From: Streptomyces chattanoogensis
GTDB taxonomy: Bacteria > Actinomycetota > Actinomycetes > Streptomycetales > Streptomycetaceae
DNA: 64,000 nt
Reading direction: 5' to 3'
Assembly: GCF_001294335.1 (NCBI RefSeq)
Contig: NZ_LGKG01000046.1
Location: forward strand, 77,705-141,704
Position 1 is the stretch's first letter, and the number at the start of each line of letters is the position of its first letter. Below are positions 35,102 through 42,853 of this stretch, one piece after another. The notes under the pieces are model-generated. The model worked only from the letters and a program-made list of their open reading frames with translations, did not search any database and was not told the origin of the DNA. Position numbers and translations under genes: made by a program.

Positions 35102-35362
35102 CTAGGCGACAATGATGACGAATCCGTATGTGCCGTAGTCGTATCCGTAGTCATAGTGGTGGAAGCCGTAATGGCCGCAGTCGTCACAGCAGTCCGAGTA
35201 GCGGCCCCAGTCGTCGTCGCAGTACCAGGAGGAAGAATGGGACGGTGCGGCTGCCGGTGCGGTGGCGGGAGCTGCGCTTGCGGCGCCGGCCCCCACCATG
35301 ACGAGGAAGGGCACTGCGCACAGTGCCGCGGCTATGCGGTGAGTCCTGGTCTTTGCGCGCAT
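35102..35362 (-). CDS. Small secreted Cys/His/Asp/Tyr-rich protein
   Basis: An 86-residue secreted protein. The N-terminus MRAKTRTHRIAAALCAVPFL, running on to GAGAASAAPA, is a classic Sec signal peptide with an AxA cleavage site. An Ala/Pro linker is followed by a mature domain with YCDDDWGRYSDCCDDCGHYG and a tandem HHYDYGYDYGTYG. It has four cysteines, three histidines and about nine aspartates in roughly 45 residues. That composition suggests metal binding or a disulfide-bonded surface peptide. The ATG at 35362 has GAGGGGA upstream. I know no family for it. Confidence 0.65.
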   Translation of the reverse strand: MRAKTRTHRIAAALCAVPFLVMVGAGAASAAPATAPAAAPSHSSSWYCDDDWGRYSDCCDDCGHYGFHHYDYGYDYGTYGFVIIVA

Positions 35363-36015
35363 GATCGTCCCCTCTCGGAGGGGTGCCTTGCCGGTGTATC
35401 GGCGTAACAATGTGGAGTTCTCCTGGCCCCACCGCTGTGCGCCGGGAACGCGCGAGGCCCTGACGCGCCAGGCGGGGGGCGGCTTCGCAGGACTCCGACC
35501 TGCTTCGCTGAGATCGTTGCAATCTCAATCAGACATTGGCTTCGAGCGTAGGCACGGCGCCTTGAGAAGGTCAAACATATACTCTCCGTATGGGGTCGGT
35601 CACGGTGCGGGGTCGCGGCGTGAGCGGCTGAGGATGTGCGATGAGCACCGCCCGGCGGGTTACGACGGAGCCGGGGGCGAGCGTCGCGGGCGCTGTGACG
35701 GCCGCCTCCGACTCTCACCCGCGGACTGAGCTCGCCGAGCAGCCGCGTCGGCCCGGGCGGCGCGAGCGGCCACGGGGTCGGCGTTGTCAGCCCACCCACG
35801 CGAACACCCACGGCCGGCCGTCGCGTCTGGTCCCGTCTGCCTTGGCGCCCTCGAGGCGGACCGGCAGGGCGCGCCAGTCCTCGACCGCTGACCCTCAGCT
35901 CCCTGCCGCAACCGTAATCACGCATTGGCGATCTGTAACGGTACAGCCTCAAAGCACACTCTGACGTTGTCTCAGGGTGGGCTTGTGGTGCACTTGAGGA
36001 ACGTGGGTCCGTCTC
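35363..36015. other. Intergenic region, no gene recognised
   Basis: A 653-bp divergent gap between the small secreted protein and the zinc-ribbon gene. A locally AT-richer stretch near 35560-35600 (AAACATATACTCTCCGTATG) may be promoter DNA, but I could not assign elements. Confidence 0.5.
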
Positions 36016-37737
36016 ATGTACGGGGGAATGATGACGCGTTCGGCTACGTGCCCCTTATGCGGTTGGGACACAGTGTCTGGCGCCGCGTTCTGCGGCAGGT
36101 GCGGTGCGGCCATGGCGTCCGGCGGGTCCGGCGCAACGCCTGCGCAGTCACCCGGCCAGTCACCTCCTGCGCCGCGCCCGTCCAAGGGATCCACCTTCTC
36201 GAGCCCCACCGGCAGTGGCCCCGCCGCGACGCCGCCCAAGGGGTCCACCTTCGCGCCCGCCACCGGAAGCCGTCCCGCCGCGACACCGTCCAAGGGATCC
36301 ACCTTCGCACCCGGCGCCGCCCGCCGCCCCGCCGCCGTGCCGCGCTGGGGCGGCGGCCGGGATCTGACCCGGTACCTGTGCGCTGCCGCGTATCTCCATC
36401 GCGAGTACGCCAAGTCCCTCATCAAGGAGATCGCCGCCGAGCCCCATCTGGGGGTGGCGATGGCACCGGCATGCGACGTCCCCGTCGTCCTGCGGCACGC
36501 CTACCTGGCCAACGCTCGCCGCCACAGCCGGGATCTGCTGCTGGCCGTGCTGTTTCTGTTCGCGTACGTCTTCACTTTCTGGGGCGGCCGCGCGGACGTC
36601 ACCCTGCTGATGCTCCTCGGTGCCTGGGTGACGGTGTTCTCGTTCGAGCTCTCGACGAAGTACGGACGCCACCTGCAGAGCCTCCGCCCGGACCAGTTCG
36701 ACCCCACTGCGGCGCCCCCACCGCTCAATCCCGAGATCGCGGCGGGTCTGCACCAGATCGGCCAGTACGCCAACGGCAACGTCACGACATACAGCGGCTA
36801 TTCACCGTTCATCGGGTACGGGACCGAACTCGAATCGTGGTCGCTGGCATTCGACGTCACCACGAGCGGGGCGGGGGTGACGGCGCGGGACTTCGACGTG
36901 ACGGACCTCTACGCCCATATCACCCAACGCGTCGGCGCGTTGGCCCTGCCCTGTCTGGAAATCGAAGAGCGGCTTTTCGTGGACGGTGCGACCGTCCTGG
37001 ACGACAAACGTTTTCTGCCGAACCCGCTCGAACGGCCCGTTGCCTCGATCTCATCGGACCGGATGGACGAGCTGAAGCGGGCGCCCGAGGAGGGGGCCCG
37101 TCCCTATCTCGTCGTGCATTCCACCGGCTGGGGAGGTGAGTTGGTCACCTCGCTCTTCCTGCGTTTCTTCCGGTCGGACTCCAACCTCTCTGTGGAAGCC
37201 GTGCAGACGGTGCTGTGCCCGCTGCTCGACCGCTACCGGATGATCGACACCCTCATGCCCCGCCCACCGGTGCGTGATTTCTTCGAGCTGTGCGCGCAGA
37301 CGCTGGTCAGCAGCCCGTTCCTGCTGCTGGCCTCGCCCGTGCGCGCGATCGCGGGGTTCTCTCCCGACTACTGGATGTCCTGGCGCCTGCGGCGGCAGTA
37401 CAAACTCATCACCCAGCTGCGCAAGTTCGACTACGGGGCGCGGCAGAGTGTGCGTCAGAGGGCTGCGGACAGCAAACACCACCGGTATTTCCAGAAGGCC
37501 GACAGCGGCATGGTCCTGAAGACCGTCGAAAAGCGGGTCCTGGACGCTCTCGTGGAATTCGCCGTGGCGCATGGCATCGACGTGAGCGAACTGGTCCAGC
37601 GTCAGGAAGTCATCATCAACAACGGCATCATTGCGACCCAAGGGGCCAAGGTGGAATCCAGCGCGGTCGCCGCCGGTGAGAAGTCGCGGATCTCGATGGG
37701 CATTCTCAAGAAGATCCCCCTGGTAAGACTGGACTGA
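36016..37737 (+). CDS. Zinc-ribbon, repeat and membrane-segment protein with C-terminal Gly/Ala motif
   Basis: A 573-residue protein of unknown function. Residues 12-29 form a zinc ribbon (CPLC...CGRC). Residues 56-109 are three 18-residue repeats (core KGSTFAPATGSRPAATP). Two adjacent hydrophobic helices lie near 172-212 (LLLAVLFLFAYVFTFW, VTLLMLLGAWVTVFSF). A large soluble domain follows, and residues 535-557 hold a motif beginning NNGIIATQG. A similar motif opens the next gene, 26 bp downstream. Leu14, inside the zinc ribbon, is encoded by TTA (36055-36057), implying bldA dependence. ATG codons at 36028 and 36031 are alternative starts. The role is unknown; context suggests signalling or conflict. 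Confidence 0.7.
   Translation: MYGGMMTRSATCPLCGWDTVSGAAFCGRCGAAMASGGSGATPAQSPGQSPPAPRPSKGSTFSSPTGSGPAATPPKGSTFAPATGSRPAATPSKGSTFAPGAARRPAAVPRWGGGRDLTRYLCAAAYLHREYAKSLIKEIAAEPHLGVAMAPACDVPVVLRHAYLANARRHSRDLLLAVLFLFAYVFTFWGGRADVTLLMLLGAWVTVFSFELSTKYGRHLQSLRPDQFDPTAAPPPLNPEIAAGLHQIGQYANGNVTTYSGYSPFIGYGTELESWSLAFDVTTSGAGVTARDFDVTDLYAHITQRVGALALPCLEIEERLFVDGATVLDDKRFLPNPLERPVASISSDRMDELKRAPEEGARPYLVVHSTGWGGELVTSLFLRFFRSDSNLSVEAVQTVLCPLLDRYRMIDTLMPRPPVRDFFELCAQTLVSSPFLLLASPVRAIAGFSPDYWMSWRLRRQYKLITQLRKFDYGARQSVRQRAADSKHHRYFQKADSGMVLKTVEKRVLDALVEFAVAHGIDVSELVQRQEVIINNGIIATQGAKVESSAVAAGEKSRISMGILKKIPLVRLD
36181..36342 (+). repeat. 54-bp in-frame tandem repeat (3 units)
   Basis: Three 54-bp units at 36181, 36235 and 36289 encode 18-residue repeats sharing KGSTF and PAA. 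They form a Pro/Gly/Ser linker between the zinc ribbon and the membrane segment. Confidence 0.9.
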
Positions 37738-37763
37738 CAACCGAGAAGGGATGAGGAAGAGCG

Positions 37764-38135
37764 ATGCGGAGGAACGACGGGATCATCGCATCCGGCGGCT
37801 CGGGCGTCGTCGGCAACGCCGTCGCCAGCGGCAAGAACGCGCAGGCCGAGGTGCACTACGGCGAGCCGGCCCAAGGTGACGGCGGGCGGCAGCCGTCGCC
37901 CCAGGAGATCGGTGATCTGCTGTCCCGGCTGATCGACGAGCTCGGCCGGTCCGATCACCCCGACCGCGGCGACCTGATCGAGGCCGCGGAGGATGCGCGC
38001 GAGGAGGTCACGGCGGAGGCGCCGCGCAGGGGCAAGCTGAAGCTGTTCGCGAAGGGGCTCGTGGAGGCGGTACCGGGATTCACGGCTCTCGCCTCCCTGG
38101 CGGTGACGATCGAAGAGGCGATCCGCGGGATGTAG
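37764..38135 (+). CDS. Small protein with N-terminal Gly/Ala/Asn motif shared with its upstream neighbour
   Basis: A 123-residue protein. Residues 4-28 contain NDGIIASGG, VVGNAVASG and KNAQA, aligning without gaps to residues 535-559 of the upstream protein (11 of 25 identical). A helical domain follows (IGDLLSRLIDELGRSD, LIEAAEDAREEV), ending in a hydrophobic helix (VPGFTALASLAVTIEEAI). This helical part resembles effector-associated domains found with NACHT-type systems. The ATG has GAGGAA upstream and the spacing from the previous stop is 26 bp, so the two genes form an operon. Function unknown; a signalling adaptor is my inference. Confidence 0.65.
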   Translation: MRRNDGIIASGGSGVVGNAVASGKNAQAEVHYGEPAQGDGGRQPSPQEIGDLLSRLIDELGRSDHPDRGDLIEAAEDAREEVTAEAPRRGKLKLFAKGLVEAVPGFTALASLAVTIEEAIRGM

Positions 38136-38160
38136 GCGGCGACGGCGGGGCGGTGCGCAT

Positions 38161-38220
38161 CCGCGACGGTGTGTATCCGCGACGGTGCGGATTCGCGACG
38201 GTGCGGATTCGTGACGTTGA
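38161..38220. repeat. 16-bp tandem repeat (3.7 units)
   Basis: Units CCGCGACGGTGTGTAT, CCGCGACGGTGCGGAT and TCGCGACGGTGCGGAT are followed by a partial TCGTGACG. They lie between two convergent genes with no coding role. Confidence 0.88.
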
Positions 38221-38327
38221 TCCCAGGTTGCGGGGTGGCGTCCGCGTCCGTGCGGTCGTTGCCGTGGTGAGAGTGACCTCGAGGCCGCGAACGCCGGCCG
38301 TCGGCCGCCCCGTCGGCCGCCGGGCCG

Positions 38328-40736
38328 TCACGCAACAGTTCCTCGCCCCGGCCCAGGGGACCGCCGCAGCACGTGGGCGGACCCGTAGGCGCGGGCGAGG
38401 TGATGCTGCAGGCGGGCGTGGCGGAACTGGTAGACCGCGCCCGCCTGGCGGAGTACGCCGCGCTGGTAGGCGTCTTCGAGGAAGGCGACGAGGGACCAGG
38501 GCAGCCGGCCGGTCAGCGGCAGCCAGATCCGGGAGAAGACCGCCCACTGGCCCCAGGCGGTCAGACTGAGCGCATAGCCGACGGCGCCGCCGAGCCCGCT
38601 GATGACGCCGAGCTTGAGTGCAGCCGTGAGATTCCAGACGACCGGGCCCAGGATCACCGCCATCGGCTGGATCACCGCCAGGGATCCCAAGCCGACCAGG
38701 AGGCCGAACGCCGGGGCCCAGACAAGGATTTGGGTGGCGACCGTCCGGCAGTTCGTGCGCAGCAGGCTGACCGGATTGACGGCGGACCGGATGTCCAGAG
38801 GGGTTTCGAAGAGGGCCAGGAGGCCGAAGGCGGGGCCGGCCGCCAGCGCGAACACCAGGCCGTAGATGAGACCGTCGCCGAGGCCGACGGCCAGGACGGT
38901 CGGGAGGCCGACGTGAGAGAGGACGCCGTTGAGCGCTCCCCGTACGAAGCCGTAGCCGACGCCGAACACGAGCCCGCACAGTAACCCGATCAGCAGTCGG
39001 CGGAGGGGGCTCCGCCTGGTTTTCCCTTCCCGGCCGAATATCTTCATGCGCACGCCGGACGGCTCCACAGCCGCGTTCTTGGCCGCGACCATGAACCAGT
39101 ACGCGATCCCGAACAGGAGCCCGGAGAGGATCCCCGCCGCCAGTCCGTCCGCGAGCTGGTATTCGAGGGAGTCGAAGAGGGTGCCGACGGCACCGTCGAC
39201 GAGCCCGATGGCCAGACAGATCACCAGCGCGGTCACCAGCGTGCGCGTGGAGCGGCGCAGCCCGCAGCCGAGCCGCCACCACTCCAGGTTGGGGGTGTCG
39301 AGCCGGGTCAGGTGGTGGGCCAGGTAGCCGAGCCAGTACTGGGCGCGTTCCGGGTCGACGGCGCGGCGGGGCCCGCTGTCCGGGAGGTGCTGGGGCCGGG
39401 GGCGGTACACGGTCGCGGTGAAGTTGTCGAGGAGGTGGTCCTCCAGCTCCTCGGGGCTGGAGAACCGCTGGGTGTCCAGGAGCGAGGCCGGGTCGTTGTC
39501 GGGGGTGTCGCTGTAGACGGCGCGGGCGAGCGTGACCATCAGCGGAGTGGTCAGCACCGCGGCGAGGTGGGCGCCGGCCCGGCTGTGCGGCTGCTTGCGC
39601 AGCTCGTTCAGTACGGGATCCCAGGCGGTCGTCGGGAGGGCCCCGCCACGGGCCTTGCGCGTGGTGCGCGGCAGATAGTCGGCCAGGTCGCTCAGCGCGA
39701 GATCGGTCAGTTCCACCGCGGCGGCGGAGGTGAGCACGTCGGTCTCCGCCACCGCGGCGGCGTACTCGGACGGACGGCTCGTCAGCAGCAGGGGAAGGGT
39801 GGTGGCGTTGAGCGCCTCCAGCGCGGGACGGCGCAGGCCGCCGGCGATCTCGTCGAAGCCGTCCAGCACGGGGAGCACCCGGCCGGTCTCGACCAGTGCG
39901 GCGGCCAGGCTCGACCCGCCGGGTCCCGGCGCGGCAAGACCGGGGTGATCGCGTGTCAGTTGCGCGGCCAGCCAGTCGCGGAACGTGATGGCGGTCGGAT
40001 CCCACGAGCCGATGCTGAAGATCACCGGGACGGCCTCGGTGCGGCCCCTCGACTTCAGATAGTCCAGGACGAACCGCACGGTGAGAATCGTCTTCCCGGA
40101 GCCCGAGCGGCCCAGCACCACGAGCCGCCCGGACGGGATCCGCCGGTACACACCCACGATCTCGTCCAGCTTCCCGCTCAGGTCCATGGGCCCGTGCGTA
40201 CCCCCGGCGGGCAGGCGGCGGATGTTGGCCCAGTGGTCGGTCAGCTCCTCGGCAACCGGCTGCCAGCGCACCGGCAGCGGGTAGGGATCGTGGACCTGCC
40301 GCTGCTCCTCCTCGCGCTGCCAGCGCGCGGCCACCGTCTGCGCGAGCTGCTCGGCGATGTCGGCCAGGGTTTCGTGCAACGCCGATCCCGGCCGGCCGCC
40401 TGCGTCGGGCTCGGGGCGGTCGGATGCGTCTTCCGGCCGGCCCCCGCCCCCGGCTGAGCCCTCGGGCCGACTCTCGTCCCCGGTCGACTCGTCCGGCCGG
40501 CTCTCGCCCCCGGCCCGGCGAACGGCAGCCGCCAGCAGATCCTCGCGTTCCTCGGGGCTCAGCCCGAGCGCGTCGGCCAGCAGCCGCACCGTGGTCACCC
40601 TGGGGTCGGCGCGCTCGCCGGTCTCCAGCCCGCGGATGGTGCGCACGCCCACTCCCGCGCGCTCCGCCAAGGCCTCCTGAGTCATCCCCGCCTCGCGTCG
40701 CAGCCGCCGCAACAGCGCGCTGAACTCACTGGTCAC
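38328..40736 (-). CDS. XRE helix-turn-helix, NACHT NTPase and transmembrane fusion protein
   Basis: An 802-residue protein. Residues about 5-62 are an XRE helix-turn-helix (MTQEALAERAGVGVRTIRGL). A repetitive acidic linker (about 78-118) follows. The NACHT/STAND NTPase has Walker A GRSGSGKT (209-216) and Walker B VLPVLDGFDEI (287-297). From about residue 500 there is a multi-pass membrane bundle with glycine-rich helices (GLAAGILSGLLFGIAYWFMV and others), then a soluble tail. NACHT proteins act as NLR-like sensors, some antiphage. TTA encodes Leu585 (38982-38984). It starts with GTG and is convergent with the zinc-ribbon pair. Fusion to a membrane bundle suggests a pore-forming or membrane-sited effector, which is inference. 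Confidence 0.85.
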   Translation of the reverse strand: MTSEFSALLRRLRREAGMTQEALAERAGVGVRTIRGLETGERADPRVTTVRLLADALGLSPEEREDLLAAAVRRAGGESRPDESTGDESRPEGSAGGGGRPEDASDRPEPDAGGRPGSALHETLADIAEQLAQTVAARWQREEEQRQVHDPYPLPVRWQPVAEELTDHWANIRRLPAGGTHGPMDLSGKLDEIVGVYRRIPSGRLVVLGRSGSGKTILTVRFVLDYLKSRGRTEAVPVIFSIGSWDPTAITFRDWLAAQLTRDHPGLAAPGPGGSSLAAALVETGRVLPVLDGFDEIAGGLRRPALEALNATTLPLLLTSRPSEYAAAVAETDVLTSAAAVELTDLALSDLADYLPRTTRKARGGALPTTAWDPVLNELRKQPHSRAGAHLAAVLTTPLMVTLARAVYSDTPDNDPASLLDTQRFSSPEELEDHLLDNFTATVYRPRPQHLPDSGPRRAVDPERAQYWLGYLAHHLTRLDTPNLEWWRLGCGLRRSTRTLVTALVICLAIGLVDGAVGTLFDSLEYQLADGLAAGILSGLLFGIAYWFMVAAKNAAVEPSGVRMKIFGREGKTRRSPLRRLLIGLLCGLVFGVGYGFVRGALNGVLSHVGLPTVLAVGLGDGLIYGLVFALAAGPAFGLLALFETPLDIRSAVNPVSLLRTNCRTVATQILVWAPAFGLLVGLGSLAVIQPMAVILGPVVWNLTAALKLGVISGLGGAVGYALSLTAWGQWAVFSRIWLPLTGRLPWSLVAFLEDAYQRGVLRQAGAVYQFRHARLQHHLARAYGSAHVLRRSPGPGRGTVA

Positions 40737-40911
40737 AGGTCACGGCCTTCCCCCGGCATATTGCTTCCCCGTATGTCGATTTCCCCAGGTGAGGGACTCT
40801 AGCGCGGTCACCGGCCGGATACGGCCGGTCTGCTGGCCTGTCCGTTTCCCGGCGCCGCGACCAGCGTCGACGTCATCCGCCAGACCGCCCGCCGTCACCA
40901 GGGGAGCCGCG

Positions 40912-41982
40912 ATGCCGCCGACCGCGACCATCGGCCAACCGACCGCCACCACGCTCACACACGAGGAGCGCGAGGTGCTCCATGGGGTCGGCTGTGGCCT
41001 GAGAGACGCCGAGATCGCCTCCGCTCTCGCCATCCCCAAGGACGCCGTGGCCGGACACCTCGCGCGGATCCTCGCCAAACTCGGGCTGCGCGACCGGGCG
41101 GCCGCCATCGTCCACGCCTTCGACTGCGGGCTGGTCGTCCCCGGCCGTGGCCCCCGCAGGCAGGCGCCGAGCCCGGTGTCGCGGGCCGCCATCCGACCGG
41201 TGCGGGAACCGAAGCTGCGGATCTCCGTGCTCGGACCGCTGCAGGCATGGCGCGACGGACAGCCCGTGGATCTGGGGCACCTCCGTCAGCAGGCCGTACT
41301 GGCCACGGTGGTGCTGTGCCCGGACCGGACGGTCAGCCGGCAGGAACTGCTCGACGGAGTGTGGGGGATGGAGCCGCCGATCACGAACGTGGTCCCGGTG
41401 TACATCTACCGACTGCGCAAGACCCTGTGCATCGGGGACGGCCCGGACTCGGTGATCCAGCGCGACCGGTGCGGCTACCGGCTGGCCCCCGGCGCGGCCG
41501 AGGTGGACGTGGCGCGCATGGAGGAACTGGTCACCGCCGCCGGGACGGCCGAACGGGCCGGCGAACTGGCCGAGGCGGTCCGCAGCTGCTCCCAGGCGCT
41601 GGATCTGTTCCGCGGGGAGCTCCTGGCCGGTCTGCCCGGGCCGTTCGCCGAACTGGAACGGCTGCGGCTCACCGAGCGCCGGATCGCCCTCGTACAGCGG
41701 AAGCTGGACTGGCAGCTGCGGCTGGGCCGGCACTCCGCGGCGATCGCCGAGCTGTGGGCCCTGGCGGCGGAACAGCCCCTGAACGAACCGGTCGCCGCGA
41801 TGCTGATGAATGCGCTGTACCGCAGCGGCCGGCAGGCCGACGCGCTGACCGTGTTCGACCGCACCCGCCGCCGACTTGCCGACGACCTGGGGGTGCCTCC
41901 GGGCCCGATGCTGAGGCGGACACACCAGATGATCCTGCGTGGGCAGGACGCCGGCATCGGCCTCACCCGCACCACGCCGTGA
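40912..41982 (+). CDS. LuxR-HTH/SARP (BTAD) fusion transcriptional regulator
   Basis: A 356-residue regulator. Residues about 14-72 form a LuxR/NarL-type helix-turn-helix (LTHEEREVLHGVGCGLRDAE, then ALAIPKDAVAGHLARILAKL). Next comes an OmpR-like winged helix of the SARP type (ISVLGPLQAWRDGQPV, QELLDGVWG, VYIYRLRKTL). A bacterial transcriptional activator domain follows (AVRSCSQALDLFRGELLAGL to RRLADDLGVPPGP). SARPs switch on antibiotic clusters. The additional N-terminal LuxR HTH is unusual. The ATG has GGGGAG five bases upstream. It overlaps the next gene by 4 bp. It is a candidate for the repeats at 15684, but no link is proven. Confidence 0.85.
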   Translation: MPPTATIGQPTATTLTHEEREVLHGVGCGLRDAEIASALAIPKDAVAGHLARILAKLGLRDRAAAIVHAFDCGLVVPGRGPRRQAPSPVSRAAIRPVREPKLRISVLGPLQAWRDGQPVDLGHLRQQAVLATVVLCPDRTVSRQELLDGVWGMEPPITNVVPVYIYRLRKTLCIGDGPDSVIQRDRCGYRLAPGAAEVDVARMEELVTAAGTAERAGELAEAVRSCSQALDLFRGELLAGLPGPFAELERLRLTERRIALVQRKLDWQLRLGRHSAAIAELWALAAEQPLNEPVAAMLMNALYRSGRQADALTVFDRTRRRLADDLGVPPGPMLRRTHQMILRGQDAGIGLTRTTP

Positions 41983-42731
41983 CCCGGCCGACGCCACCCA
42001 CCCGCGGTGAGGAACTGCTGCTGGCGAGGATCTCCGCGGCGGCCGGCCGCGAACACCTCGGCAAGCGACGCGCCACCTACGGAGTGGCTGCACACCGGAC
42101 ACCTGCACATGCCGCGCCGGTCCGGGGGATCCGGGCCCTGCTGGCCTTCGTCCGGTACGGCCGGTCTTTCGCGGCGAAGGCGAGGGCGGACGCGCGACTG
42201 GACCTGTACGAGCACGGGATGACGGTTGCCGCCAAGGGACGGATCCACGTCGTCCGCTACGACACCACCTCGGTGTTCCAGAAGAGCACCCGTCACCACC
42301 CGTACGTCTGGGGCCGAGTCGGTACCACTCGCGCCTACACGCTCACCGACGTCGAGGGGAAGCGGATCGTGCTGTACATCGGGCCGCAGGACAGCGATGG
42401 GGAGGACGGCGGTGCGGCGGACTGGTGGCTCGAGATCCGGCGGGCCGTCACCCACGCCCAACTCTCCCCGGCACTGGCCGCGCTCGACGCGGGCGAACGG
42501 CTCACCTTCGGTGATGTCTGGCTGACCAGAAGGGAGGTCGGATGGGGAGAGGTGTCCGCGCGGTGGCCGGAGGTGCGGCAGATCGAGATCACCCATGGGG
42601 CCATATGCCTTGACACCGGAGGGAGTGGGCACAGGAGGCACACGACAGGGCCAACTGTTTCCGGGATCCCGAATCTCTTCGTCTTCCGTGCACTTGTGGA
42701 GCACCTCCGGACAGACGGCGCGCACTCATGA
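41979..42731 (+). CDS. DUF6585-like protein
   Basis: A 250-residue protein resembling the Streptomyces DUF6585 family: LDLYEHGMTVAAKGRIHVVR with YDTTSVFQKSTRHH, then YTLTDVEGKRIVL, AVTHAQLSPALAALDAGERL, TFGDVWLT, and the closing IPNLFVFRALVEHLR. These look like PH-like beta strands followed by a helical segment. No function is known. The start GTG overlaps the SARP-type regulator stop (GTGA), so the two are co-expressed. No signal peptide or membrane helix is clear. Confidence 0.65.
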   Translation: MTRPTPPTRGEELLLARISAAAGREHLGKRRATYGVAAHRTPAHAAPVRGIRALLAFVRYGRSFAAKARADARLDLYEHGMTVAAKGRIHVVRYDTTSVFQKSTRHHPYVWGRVGTTRAYTLTDVEGKRIVLYIGPQDSDGEDGGAADWWLEIRRAVTHAQLSPALAALDAGERLTFGDVWLTRREVGWGEVSARWPEVRQIEITHGAICLDTGGSGHRRHTTGPTVSGIPNLFVFRALVEHLRTDGAHS

Positions 42732-42853
42732 GGATGAGGCGGTCCCGAGCTCGCGCTCATCGTCAATTCATCGCAATTCCAGCGCCGGTGGTTAACGTCA
42801 GCCCCGAGCACTTCAGTTGTGCACCACCTCAATGCGTCGAGGAGAAACAGAGC

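Noticed and set aside
38161..38220. Direct repeats considered as a CRISPR array.
   Set aside because: The units are contiguous 16-mers with no spacers and no cas genes nearby.
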